Assembly: GCF_029439455.1 (NCBI RefSeq)
Contig: NZ_JAQFVG010000307.1
Coordinates: 1 to 64,000 of the forward strand
DNA: 64,000 bases
From: Caballeronia sp. BR00000012568055
GTDB lineage: Bacteria > Pseudomonadota > Gammaproteobacteria > Burkholderiales > Burkholderiaceae
Direction: 5' to 3'
Below, piece after piece: positions 9,529-17,661 of this stretch. The notes under the pieces are model-generated. The model made no database searches, was not told the DNA's origin, and worked only from the letters and a program-made list of their open reading frames with translations. The position numbers and the translations under genes were made by a program. How positions within the stretch are numbered: the stretch's first letter is position 1; each line of letters opens with the position of its first letter.

Positions 9529-11784
9529 ATGACCGAAATAAAGAACACCGAGCAACAGTTGTCGAAGTTCCGCCTGCGCGTCGCGGCGGCGGGACTGTTC
9601 GTGTTCGTCTGCTTCGGGCTGATCGGGCTGCGCTTCCTGTATCTCCAGGTCTGGCACTTCAGCAAATACTCGCTGCAGGCGAACGAAAACCGCATTTCCG
9701 TCGCGCCGATCGTGCCGAATCGCGGCATCATCACCGACCGCAACGGCGTGGTGCTGGCGAAGAACTATTCGGCTTACACGCTGGAAATCACGCCATCGAA
9801 GATCAATGGCACGCTGGATGAAGTGATCGATGGCATCGCGCAAGTCATTCCGGTCGATTCGCGCGATCGTCGCCGTTTCAAGAAGCTGCTGGAAGACTCC
9901 AAGAATTTCGAAAGCCTGCCGATCCGCACGCGTCTCACCGACGACGAAGTCGCCAAGTTCACGGCGCAGCGCTATCGCTTTCCGGGCGTCGAAGTGCGCG
10001 CACGGCTGTTCCGCCAATATCCGCTCGGGACGACGGCGGCGCACGTGATCGGCTATATCGGCCGGATTTCGCAGCGCGATCAGGAGCGTATCGACGACGC
10101 AAGCGATGCCAACGACGCCAATTCCGACCACTACGATCCGCGTCTCGACGCGAACAACTACAAGGGCACGGATTACGTCGGCAAGATCGGCGTCGAGCAG
10201 AGTTACGAAACCGAACTGCACGGGCTGACCGGTTTCGAAGAAGTGGAAGTGACGGCGGGCGGGCGTCCGGTGCGCACCATGTCGCGCACGCAGGCGACGC
10301 CGGGCAACAATCTCGTGTTGTCGCTGGACATCGGTTTGCAGCAGGTCGCGGAGCAGGCGTTCGCGGGCAAGCGCGGCGCGCTCGTTGCGATCGAGCCATC
10401 CACCGGCGACGTGCTCGCGTTCGTGTCCGCGCCCAGTTTCGATCCGAATTCCTTCGTCGATGGCATCGATCAGCAGACGTGGGACGCGCTCAATAATTCG
10501 CCTGATCACCCGCTGTTGAATCGGCCGCTGCATGGCACGTATCCGCCGGGTTCGACGTACAAGCCGTTCATGGCGCTCGCCGCGCTGACGCTGCACAAGC
10601 GCACGCCGGGCTGGGGCTTCCAGGATCCGGGTTCGTACACCTTCGGCGGCCACACGTTCCGCAACGACGTGCGTTCCGGTCAGGGCTGGGTGGACATGAA
10701 CCGCGCGATCGTCGTGTCGAACGATACGTACTTTTACATGCTCGCGCATGATCTCGGCGTCAACGCGATGGCCGGGTTCATGAAGCCGTGGGGCTTCGGG
10801 CAGATTACGGGCATCGATATCGCGGGTGAGGCGCGCGGGATTCTTCCTTCGACCGAATGGAAGCGCAAGGCGTATCGCAAGCCGGAGCAGCAGCGCTGGT
10901 ACGAGGGCGAGACGATTTCGCTCGGCATCGGTCAGGGCTACAACTCGTTCACGATTCTCCAACTCGCGCACGCCACGGCGACGCTGGCGAACAACGGCGT
11001 CGTAATGAAGCCGCATTTGGTGCGCGATATCGAAAATCCGATCAGCAAGGCTATGCGGGTAGTCGTCCGCGATCCGAGCGACAAAATTGCCGTGAAGCAG
11101 CAAGATATCGACTTCATCAAGCGCGCGATGGAAGGCGTCGTGACGAACGGGACGGCGGTGAAGGTGTTTGCGGGCGCGCCCTATCAGGCGGCGGGCAAAA
11201 CGGGCACGGCGCAGGTTTATTCGCTGCAGGGCGCGAACTACAAGGGACACGCGCTCGCCGAGCATTTGCGCGACCACGCGTTGTTTATCGCGTTTGCGCC
11301 TGCCGAGAAGCCGCAGATCGCGCTGGCGCTGATCGTCGAAAACGGTGGTTGGGGCGCGGAATCGGCCGGGCCGATCGCGCGCAAGGTGCTCGATTACTAC
11401 CTCGTCGATCGGATGAAGCCGGGCGCGGAGGCCGCTGCGGTCGCCGCTGCTGCATCCGCGACGGAAGATTCCGGCCTGCCGATGATCGGCGGCGAAAGCA
11501 ATCCTGCTGCGGCTGCGCTGCCGGCATCGGTTGCGAACAAGTCGCCGGCGTTTTCACCGCAGGCGGCATCGAATCCGGATGTCGCGAAGGCGGCTTCTAT
11601 TCCGGCTGCATCGGGCGCAGCGAAGTCACGCGCCGCGTCGCAGCCGACCGCCGCCCTGCCCGCCTCCGCGCCGAGCCGCACGCCCGCGCCGAAAAAGCGG
11701 CCCACGGAGCCGTCACCGACCATGGTGCGCGGCAACGAAAACGACGTGCGCACGGTTGCGCCGTCCGGCGGCATCGACGAATAA
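9529..11784 (+). CDS. mrdA: Penicillin-binding protein 2 (peptidoglycan DD-transpeptidase)
   Basis: The protein has 751 residues. PBP2 cross-links peptidoglycan during lateral wall growth, paired with RodA. It has an N-terminal anchor helix (about 18-38), a dimerisation/pedestal region with IVPNRGIITDRNG, and a transpeptidase domain with the three canonical motifs: S342-T-Y-K345, S397-N-D399 and K557-T-G559. The enzyme core ends near residue 630; the remaining 120 residues are an Ala/Pro/Ser-rich tail ending in TMVRGNENDVRTVAPSGGIDE. That makes the protein much longer than the roughly 630-residue E. coli PBP2. rodA follows after ten bases. Confidence 0.97.
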   Translation: MTEIKNTEQQLSKFRLRVAAAGLFVFVCFGLIGLRFLYLQVWHFSKYSLQANENRISVAPIVPNRGIITDRNGVVLAKNYSAYTLEITPSKINGTLDEVIDGIAQVIPVDSRDRRRFKKLLEDSKNFESLPIRTRLTDDEVAKFTAQRYRFPGVEVRARLFRQYPLGTTAAHVIGYIGRISQRDQERIDDASDANDANSDHYDPRLDANNYKGTDYVGKIGVEQSYETELHGLTGFEEVEVTAGGRPVRTMSRTQATPGNNLVLSLDIGLQQVAEQAFAGKRGALVAIEPSTGDVLAFVSAPSFDPNSFVDGIDQQTWDALNNSPDHPLLNRPLHGTYPPGSTYKPFMALAALTLHKRTPGWGFQDPGSYTFGGHTFRNDVRSGQGWVDMNRAIVVSNDTYFYMLAHDLGVNAMAGFMKPWGFGQITGIDIAGEARGILPSTEWKRKAYRKPEQQRWYEGETISLGIGQGYNSFTILQLAHATATLANNGVVMKPHLVRDIENPISKAMRVVVRDPSDKIAVKQQDIDFIKRAMEGVVTNGTAVKVFAGAPYQAAGKTGTAQVYSLQGANYKGHALAEHLRDHALFIAFAPAEKPQIALALIVENGGWGAESAGPIARKVLDYYLVDRMKPGAEAAAVAAAASATEDSGLPMIGGESNPAAAALPASVANKSPAFSPQAASNPDVAKAASIPAASGAAKSRAASQPTAALPASAPSRTPAPKKRPTEPSPTMVRGNENDVRTVAPSGGIDE

Positions 11785-11794
11785 AGGAAACGGC

Positions 11795-12955
11795 ATGCAA
11801 ATGCACATGCAATTCGACAAACACGTCTGGATGGAGCGCGCGAAGCGGATGTTCGCCGGCTTCGACAAGCCGCTCGCGCTGATCGTGTTTTTGCTGCTGT
11901 GTGTCGGCATCGTCACGCTGTACAGCGCGAGTCTGGACATGCCGGGGCGCGTGGAAGACCAACTGCGCAACATCATGCTGACCTTCGGGCTGATGTGGGT
12001 GCTCGCCAATATCCCGCCGCAAACCCTGATGCGCTTCGCCGTGCCGATGTACACCGTCGGCGTGGCCTTGCTGATCGCCGTTGCCGCGTTCGGGCTGACG
12101 CGCAAAGGCGCGAAGCGCTGGCTGAACGTCGGCGTGGTGATTCAGCCGTCCGAAATCATGAAGATCGCCATGCCGCTGATGCTCGCGTGGTACTACCAGA
12201 AGCGCGAGAGCAATGTCCGCTGGTGGGATTACATCGTCGGCTTCATCATTTTGATGCTGCCGGTCGGGTTGATCGCCAAGCAGCCGGACCTGGGCACTGC
12301 CGTGCTCGTGTTCGCGGCGGGCGTGTTCGTGATCTATTTCGCGGGTCTGAGCTTCAAGCTGATCGTGCCGGTGTTGATCGCGGCGGTGATCGCGGTGGCG
12401 GGCATCGCCATTTTTCAGGACAAGATCTGCCAGCCCGAAGTGAACTGGCCGATGATGCACGACTATCAGAAGCATCGCATCTGCACGCTGCTCGACCCGA
12501 CTTCCGATCCGCTCGGCAAAGGCTTCCACACCATTCAGGCAGTCATCGCGATCGGTTCGGGCGGCACGTTGGGCAAGGGTTGGCTGAAGGGCACGCAGGC
12601 GCATCTGGAGTTCATTCCCGAGAAGCACACGGACTTTATTTTCGCAGTCTTTTCCGAAGAATTCGGGCTGGCTGGCGGGCTGGTGCTGCTCTTTCTCTAT
12701 ATGGCGCTGATCGCGCGCGGATTGTTTATCGCGGCGAACGGCGCGACATTTTTCGGGCGACTATTGGCCGGATCGCTGACGTTGGCGTTCTTTACTTACG
12801 CGTTCGTAAATATCGGCATGGTGAGCGGGATATTGCCGGTGGTCGGCGTGCCGCTGCCGTTCATGAGTTACGGCGGGACGGCGTTGACGACGCTGGGCGT
12901 CGCCGTCGGACTGATCATGAGCGTGGCGCGGCAGAAGCGATTGATGCAGAGCTGA
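11795..12955 (+). CDS. rodA: Rod shape-determining protein RodA (SEDS glycosyltransferase)
   Basis: The protein has 386 residues, with about ten transmembrane helices. RodA polymerises glycan strands from lipid II in the elongasome, working with PBP2. Visible SEDS-family stretches are IVTLYSAS in the first helix region, GAKRWLNVGVVIQPSEIMKIAMPL with the conserved Pro-Ser-Glu, KQPDLGTAVLV, and the C-terminal PFMSYGGTALTTLGVAVGLIMSV. The conserved aspartate region is GGTLGKGWLKGTQAHLEFIPEKHTDFIFAVFSEEFG. The ATG at 11795 follows an AAAGGAAA site; the longer open frame is a shadow of the mrdA tail. A terminator follows. Confidence 0.97.
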   Translation: MQMHMQFDKHVWMERAKRMFAGFDKPLALIVFLLLCVGIVTLYSASLDMPGRVEDQLRNIMLTFGLMWVLANIPPQTLMRFAVPMYTVGVALLIAVAAFGLTRKGAKRWLNVGVVIQPSEIMKIAMPLMLAWYYQKRESNVRWWDYIVGFIILMLPVGLIAKQPDLGTAVLVFAAGVFVIYFAGLSFKLIVPVLIAAVIAVAGIAIFQDKICQPEVNWPMMHDYQKHRICTLLDPTSDPLGKGFHTIQAVIAIGSGGTLGKGWLKGTQAHLEFIPEKHTDFIFAVFSEEFGLAGGLVLLFLYMALIARGLFIAANGATFFGRLLAGSLTLAFFTYAFVNIGMVSGILPVVGVPLPFMSYGGTALTTLGVAVGLIMSVARQKRLMQS

Positions 12956-12965
12956 TCGTTCCATG

Positions 12966-12996
12966 AAAAAAAGCGCGGATTGCTCCGCGCTTTTTT
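12966..12996. terminator. Bidirectional terminator after rodA
   Basis: The stem AAAAAAAGCGCGGA / TCCGCGCTTTTTT has a TTGC loop. It has an A-tract on one side and a U-tract on the other, so it can end both the rodA operon (rightward) and the Sel1 gene (leftward), whose stop codon lies within its right edge. Confidence 0.9.
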
Positions 12997-13696
12997 ATTG
13001 CGCTTGCTGCGGCCGTTCCTTCTCCAGTTCAGCGCTCAACTGCTGATACTTCAGCTTCGCCGCCGGATCGCCCTGTGCCGCGGCCGCCGCGTAATACGCG
13101 CGCGCGACATTCAGATTGCGCTCGACGCCATCGCCGCCACGCTCGTAGAACGATCCCGCCACGTACTGCGCGGTCATATCGCCGCCTTGCGCGGCTTTCT
13201 TGTACCAGGTGAACGCCTGCGTGTTGTCGCGCGCGGTGCCGCGTCCATCGAGAAACTGATTCGCCAGCGCGAGTTCCGCCTGCACGTGCCCCTGATTCGC
13301 CGCCAGCAAGAACCAGCGATGCGCCTCCGTCGGGTCCTTCTCGACAAACTCACCGTCGTCGTACATCTTGCCGTAGACGTACTGCGCGTGCGCCATGTTC
13401 GCGTCGGCCGCTTTGCGCAGCCACTTTTTGCCTTCGGGCACGTCGGCGGGGCCGCCTTCGCCGTTGAGCAGCATCATCGCGTAATTGAATTCGGCGAGAC
13501 GGCTGCCCTTTTGCGCCGCGCGATTGAATTCCGAACGCGCCGACACGAGATTGCCCGCGTTGTAATCGGCGACGGCGTTCTGAGTGGCGAGATCGACCGG
13601 TTTCGACTTGCCTTGCGCCGATGCCGCGCCCGGAACCGCGCCCGTCAGCCAGACGAACGACGCCGCCGCGATAACGACTCGCCAAGCGGTTCTCAT
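12995..13696 (-). CDS. Secreted Sel1-like repeat protein
   Basis: The protein has 233 residues. A signal peptide (hydrophobic 8-20, AASA-Q cleavage near 27/28) precedes at least four Sel1/TPR-type repeats, recognised by recurrent blocks such as WLRKAADANMAHAQYVYGKMY, WFLLAANQGHVQAELALANQF and WYKKAAQGGDMTAQYVAGSFY. Sel1 repeats form helical scaffolds for protein-protein contacts; the partner here is unknown. The start codon overlaps the stop of the upstream aldolase gene in ATGA, so the two are translated together although no functional link is obvious. Confidence 0.85.
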   Translation of the reverse strand: MRTAWRVVIAAASFVWLTGAVPGAASAQGKSKPVDLATQNAVADYNAGNLVSARSEFNRAAQKGSRLAEFNYAMMLLNGEGGPADVPEGKKWLRKAADANMAHAQYVYGKMYDDGEFVEKDPTEAHRWFLLAANQGHVQAELALANQFLDGRGTARDNTQAFTWYKKAAQGGDMTAQYVAGSFYERGGDGVERNLNVARAYYAAAAAQGDPAAKLKYQQLSAELEKERPQQAQ

Positions 13697-14475
13697 GAAC
13701 TCGTCTCCTGAAGCGCTTGCCGTGTCGCTTTGAGTAGCCAGATGACATCGGCGGCGATCGAAACCATCTTGATGCCCGACTGCGCGTACTGACGCGCGCT
13801 CGCCGAATCCAGCGCAAAGATGCCGCTTGCGATGCCCGCGCGTTCCGCCGCCGCGACGATCTTGTCGATCGCGTTCAGCACGTCGGGATGCTTGCTATCG
13901 CCGAGATGGCCGAGGCTCGCGGCCAAATCCGCCGGGCCGATGAACAGGCAATCGACGCCTGGCGTGGCCGCGATTGCATCGATAGAATCGAGCGCTTGCG
14001 CAGACTCGATCTGCACGATGGTCGCAATCTGCGCATTCGCGGTCGTCATATAGTCGCGGCGCGCGCCGTAGGACGCCGCGCGCACCATGCCCGCCGCGCC
14101 GCGCAAACCGTCGCGCGCATCGGCGGTCGGATATTGCGTGAGCTTCACGGCATGCGCCGCTTCTTCCGCCGATTGCACGTTGGGGAACATCAACGTGCGC
14201 GCGCCTGCATCGAGAACACGCTTGACGAGCCAGCCTTCCGCGAACGGCACGCGCACGATCGGCTCGCTCGGCAAATGCGCGGCGGCAATCGCGCGAAGCT
14301 GATCGACGACATCGCGGCTATCGTTCGGAGAGTGCTCCATGTCGATGCACAACCAGTCGAAGCCCGCGTGCGCGAGTGCTTCGGCGGCATCGGCGCTGCC
14401 GAGCGAAAGCCATAGGCCGAAAAGCGGACCGGGTTCGCTGAAACGCTGCTTGAGGGGATTGGTGAAGGCGCTCAT
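13693..14475 (-). CDS. HpcH/HpaI-family aldolase
   Basis: The protein has 260 residues and the fold signature of class II pyruvate aldolases (HpcH/HpaI, GarL, citrate lyase beta-like). Conserved features are CIDMEHSPND with the base His48, RVP with Arg75, metal ligands Glu157 (QIESAQ) and Asp183 (FIGPADLAASLG), and the RGAAGMVRAASYG segment. These enzymes cleave or form 2-keto-acid aldols with pyruvate and a divalent metal; the natural substrate cannot be told from sequence. It is the first gene of a two-gene operon with the Sel1-repeat protein and stands apart from aromatic degradation genes, so the hpaI role itself is unlikely to be literal. Confidence 0.88.
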   Translation of the reverse strand: MSAFTNPLKQRFSEPGPLFGLWLSLGSADAAEALAHAGFDWLCIDMEHSPNDSRDVVDQLRAIAAAHLPSEPIVRVPFAEGWLVKRVLDAGARTLMFPNVQSAEEAAHAVKLTQYPTADARDGLRGAAGMVRAASYGARRDYMTTANAQIATIVQIESAQALDSIDAIAATPGVDCLFIGPADLAASLGHLGDSKHPDVLNAIDKIVAAAERAGIASGIFALDSASARQYAQSGIKMVSIAADVIWLLKATRQALQETSS

Positions 14476-14595
14476 CGCGCGGCCTCTTGTGAGCGGGCCA
14501 TTCGATTGCGACGAAACAAATAAGACGGCATGCTCGCGCTCCGTTTTCGGCCGCGCCGGGTGATGGGCGGCTCATCGAGCGATCATACCGTGACA

Positions 14596-14620
14596 AATGC
14601 GCGGACGTTTGCCGCGCATT
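14596..14620 (-). terminator. Possible terminator after queD
   Basis: Nine-base arms AATGCGCGG / CCGCGCATT flank a seven-base loop 14 bases beyond the queD stop. The tail lacks a clear U-run, so it may be a weak intrinsic terminator or an mRNA 3' stabiliser. Confidence 0.45.
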
Positions 14621-14633
14621 GGCGTGCTTATTA

Positions 14634-15074
14634 TTAGCCTTCGACGTCGGCCCAGCAGTTGGGCGTTTCGTACAGGCGCACGCGCTTGAGCTTCAGATTG
14701 ACGCCGTAATGCGCGTCGTAGACGTCAGCGAGGATGCGGAACGCCACGGCCGCGAGGTTCTCGACAGTCGGAATCCGATCCAGCACAACGGTCTTGTGAT
14801 CCGACAGCGTTTGCAGAAATTCGCGCACTTTGACATCGCCTTCGTAGACGATGAACGCATGATCCCACTTGTTGATGAGATGCTCCATCGCCAGCGATTT
14901 GACGTCGGCGAAGTCCATCACCATGCCGCGATCGGGCGCGCCTTCGGTATCGACGAGATCGCCTTGCAGCGTGATTTCCAGCACGTAGCGATGCCCGTGC
15001 AAATTGCGGCACTGGCTGCGGTGATCGGGAATGCGGTGGCCCGCATCGAATTCGAGTTTTCGGGTGATTTGCAT
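14634..15074 (-). CDS. queD: 6-carboxytetrahydropterin synthase
   Basis: The protein has 146 residues with the PTPS fold. It converts dihydroneopterin triphosphate to 6-carboxytetrahydropterin, the second step towards preQ0 and queuosine. Zinc ligands His13 (FDAGHR), His26 and His28 (LHGHRY) are present, as is the catalytic Cys22 in SQCRN and the KWDHAF histidine. The ATG at 15074 overlaps the queE stop by one base (TGATG). A longer frame adds 21 codons inside queE, but MQITRKLEFDAGH is the family start. Confidence 0.95.
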   Translation of the reverse strand: MQITRKLEFDAGHRIPDHRSQCRNLHGHRYVLEITLQGDLVDTEGAPDRGMVMDFADVKSLAMEHLINKWDHAFIVYEGDVKVREFLQTLSDHKTVVLDRIPTVENLAAVAFRILADVYDAHYGVNLKLKRVRLYETPNCWADVEG

Positions 15075-15706
15075 CAGGGGATGTTCAGGTATTTGTGCGT
15101 CTGCATCGACAGTCGCCACTGGGGATGCCGCTTGCACCAGTCGATCGCGAGTTTGGTATTGAAATCGCGCGACGGGCCGTCCATCGGCTGGACGAGAAAG
15201 TACTTGAAATCGAGCTTCGCCAGTTCGCCGAGTCGCTGATTATCCTGCGGCACGACGACCTTGAGTTCGTTGCCCTTCGTGACGACGAGCGGCGCATCGG
15301 CCTTCGGACTTACGCAAATCCAATCGATCGTCTCGAGCACCGGCAACGACCCATTCGTTTCGATAGCGATTTCGAAGCCGGCTTCGTGCAGCGCATCGAC
15401 GAAAGGCTGATCGATTTGCAGCATCGGCTCGCCGCCCGTGCAAACGACGAAGCGATTCACCTCGCCCTCCGGCCACAGCGACGCGATCATCGCGACCAGA
15501 TCGGCCGGCGTGCGGTACTTGCCGCCGTTCTCGCCATCGGTTCCGACGAAATCGGTATCGCAAAACTGGCAGACGGCTTCGGCGCGATCTTCCTCGCGCC
15601 CAGACCACAGATTGCAGCCGGCGAAGCGGCAAAACACGGCCGGACGCCCGGCGTTCGCGCCTTCGCCCTGCAACGTGTAGAAAATTTCCTTTACCGCGTA
15701 CGTCAT
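15074..15706 (-). CDS. queE: 7-carboxy-7-deazaguanine synthase (radical SAM)
   Basis: The protein has 210 residues. It rearranges 6-carboxytetrahydropterin to 7-carboxy-7-deazaguanine. The iron-sulfur motif is the expanded type CX14CX2C (Cys31, Cys46, Cys49), known from proteobacterial QueE, instead of the common CX3CX2C. Other features are YTLQGEGANAGRPAVFCRFAGC near the start, VCTGGEPMLQ (the SAM-binding GGEP) and IETNGSLP. It lies between queC (29-base gap) and queD (one-base overlap). Confidence 0.96.
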   Translation of the reverse strand: MTYAVKEIFYTLQGEGANAGRPAVFCRFAGCNLWSGREEDRAEAVCQFCDTDFVGTDGENGGKYRTPADLVAMIASLWPEGEVNRFVVCTGGEPMLQIDQPFVDALHEAGFEIAIETNGSLPVLETIDWICVSPKADAPLVVTKGNELKVVVPQDNQRLGELAKLDFKYFLVQPMDGPSRDFNTKLAIDWCKRHPQWRLSMQTHKYLNIP

Positions 15707-15735
15707 GACTGCCCTGTGATGCCTTCTCTAAATGT

Positions 15736-16500
15736 TCAAACCGGCGCGACGTCGACCTGTTCGCCCGCGCGATACGCCTCGTAGCCGCGTTTGCGCAGCT
15801 TGCATGCCGGACATTGGCCGCAACCGAAGCCCCAGTCGTGCAATTCGGCTCGCTCGCCGACATAACACGTATGCGTTTCGACTCGGATCAGCTCGACGAG
15901 CGTATCGCCGCCGAGCGTTTCGGCCAGACGCCACGTGTCCGCTTTATCGAGCCACATAAGCGGCGTTTCGAGCGCATAGCGCGTTTCCATGCCGAGATTC
16001 AGCGCGACTTGCAGCGCTTTCATGGTGTCGTCGCGACAATCGGGATAGCCCGAAAAATCGGTTTCGCACATGCCACCCACCAACACTTTCAAGCCACGCC
16101 GATACGCCAACGCCGCCGCGATCGTCATAAACAGCAAGTTGCGTCCGGGCACGAACGTATTCGGCAAGCCGCTCGCCGTCGCCTGAATTTCGATCTCGCG
16201 CGTCATGGCGGTGTCGCTGATCGCGCCGAGCACGGACAGATCGATCATGTGATCTTCGCCGAGCCGCTCCGCCCACTGCGGAAACTCACGCGTGACGGCT
16301 GCGCGAAAACCTTCGCGACACTCCAGTTCCACACGATGCCGCTGGCCGTAATCGAAGCCGAGCGTTTCAACCGTTTTATAGCGTTCGAGCGCCCAGGCAA
16401 GGCACGTAGCCGAGTCCTGGCCGCCGGAAAACAACACGAGCGCGCTGTCCTTGGCGTCTGTCCGAGTCAACTGGAAACTCCGTGATGAGATTGGCGTCAT
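15736..16500 (-). CDS. queC: 7-cyano-7-deazaguanine (preQ0) synthase
   Basis: The protein has 254 residues. It uses ATP and ammonia to turn 7-carboxy-7-deazaguanine into preQ0. The PP-loop SGGQDS is at 25-30, [12 protein letters not shown] follows, and the C-terminal zinc knuckle [27 protein letters not shown] carries the ligating cysteines. The N-terminal 15 residues before [14 protein letters not shown] are longer than in E. coli QueC; an internal start is not excluded. It is the first gene of the queC-queE-queD operon. Confidence 0.95.
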   Translation of the reverse strand: MTPISSRSFQLTRTDAKDSALVLFSGGQDSATCLAWALERYKTVETLGFDYGQRHRVELECREGFRAAVTREFPQWAERLGEDHMIDLSVLGAISDTAMTREIEIQATASGLPNTFVPGRNLLFMTIAAALAYRRGLKVLVGGMCETDFSGYPDCRDDTMKALQVALNLGMETRYALETPLMWLDKADTWRLAETLGGDTLVELIRVETHTCYVGERAELHDWGFGCGQCPACKLRKRGYEAYRAGEQVDVAPV

Positions 16501-16637
16501 CGCCGCGCGATGAACGGAGGGGCCGTGCCCCGCGAGTTCAGTATAGGCTCGCGCTCCGCCGCCGGTCGCACCCGCTCCTTATGTCTCCGATAGCAGCGCG
16601 ACCGTGCGCGCACATCGAATTCCGAGCCACAAAAGAA

Positions 16638-16671
16638 AAGGACTTGCGGCCCGAGGACGAGGCAAGTCCTT
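16638..16671 (-). terminator. Terminator-like hairpin upstream of queC
   Basis: Reading leftward, ten-base arms AAGGACTTGC / GCAAGTCCTT enclose a 14-base GC-rich loop and are followed by a TTTTCTTTT tract. This is the structure of an intrinsic terminator, but it lies about 140 bases in front of the queC start with no gene feeding into it. A TAAAAT hexamer lies just upstream on the same strand. It may be an attenuator in the queC leader or the end of a small RNA. Confidence 0.6.
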
Positions 16672-17661
16672 ATATTGGAACGGATTTTAGCACGGTCAGC
16701 GCATTTTCGGCCTGCTGGAGCGACGGTGTCGCAGGCGAGCGTCTGTACAAATTTCCGAATCATCCCCCACCGATTCAATAACGCACTTTTTACCTCAATA
16801 CAAAGCGAGACATCGGAAATGTGTTCTGGAAAATAATACTTGAATAATTTTTAGGGGTTTAAATTGCCTTCTTCAGACTTTTTACAACAGGTAATTTTTG
16901 AGTTTAATTTACCGAATTTATGGTCATACAAGTAACAAATTCTTCAGCGCATGTTTTCGGATGCCTAAGAAAAAGTCTGTAGATTCAAACGTCTGTCGAA
17001 AAACGTTGAAGTAATTTCATTCCGTTTACGGGTGAGTTAAAAATCGGAATTTCTGACAGCTAAACTCGAAAACAAACTATTTTTTGCCGATTGTGCAGCG
17101 TCGTTTAAATATGAATTTTCACGTTTCGCGACGACTTATAGTAACCTTCGTCCGTCGTCGCTGATTTTCGGCAAGTTTTACAGAAACAAACACCGGGCAT
17201 CGGCAAAATTTGGAAGAAAAGCTAAAGTTTTGGATTGAAGTTGCCGACATAACGTTCAAGCAATGCCGGTGATGACAGATCAAGTAGAAATTTCTTCCTG
17301 TCTACGCAGTTTCGTTGCATCAAACAATGGTTAGCGTGCAAACTTTTGCACGCAACAATCGCACAGTTTCTCGTGTCGGCCCGCAAGGCGAGTCCATCGT
17401 AATCGAACCCGGCAAATCGCCAGGGACGATCGGTGCGGGTTCGGCTGCCTAGCAGCATCTTCTGACATTGGTGTTGGACGATCCTGCCAACCCACAGGGC
17501 GCATTCATTCGGACTCCGAATGATATTGCGCCTAGCACCCTCCCGCAGGGTTACGCGGGATCGCAGGTTCCGTTTCCGATCCGCCCGACTCTGCGGCGCT
17601 CCGGATAACGCGGCCGCTTCGCTCATGCACAACATCTACTTCAGTACTACTGATTACTTGT
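16672..17661 (+). promoter_or_regulatory. Long leader upstream of the glycoside hydrolase lipoprotein, AT-rich then hairpin-rich
   Basis: About 1 kb without a supportable gene. From 16740 to about 17330 the base composition drops sharply to AT-rich, unlike the GC-rich surroundings. From 17330 it turns GC-rich and full of hairpins: GCGTGCAAA/TTTGCACGC at 17334-17353 (nine-base arms, two-base loop), CGAACCCG/CGGGTTCG at 17404-17443 with an inner stem, GCTGC/GCAGC at 17444-17456, and TCCCGC/GCGGGA at about 17541-17560. This looks like a regulated promoter plus a structured 5' untranslated leader. No known riboswitch consensus was recognised. Confidence 0.5.

Noticed and set aside
9292..11277. 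A 661-codon minus-strand open frame opposite mrdA and mreD
   Set aside because: Same type of antisense shadow; no domain features.
13693..14475. Naming the aldolase hpaI
   Set aside because: Family fits, but there are no neighbouring 4-hydroxyphenylacetate degradation genes, so no specific symbol is justified.
16501..16700. A preQ1 riboswitch before queC
   Set aside because: No class I or class II consensus was found; only a terminator-like hairpin is visible.
17222..17635. A 137-codon minus-strand frame in the long leader
   Set aside because: No ribosome site, no domain, and it overlaps the hairpin-rich leader; likely chance.
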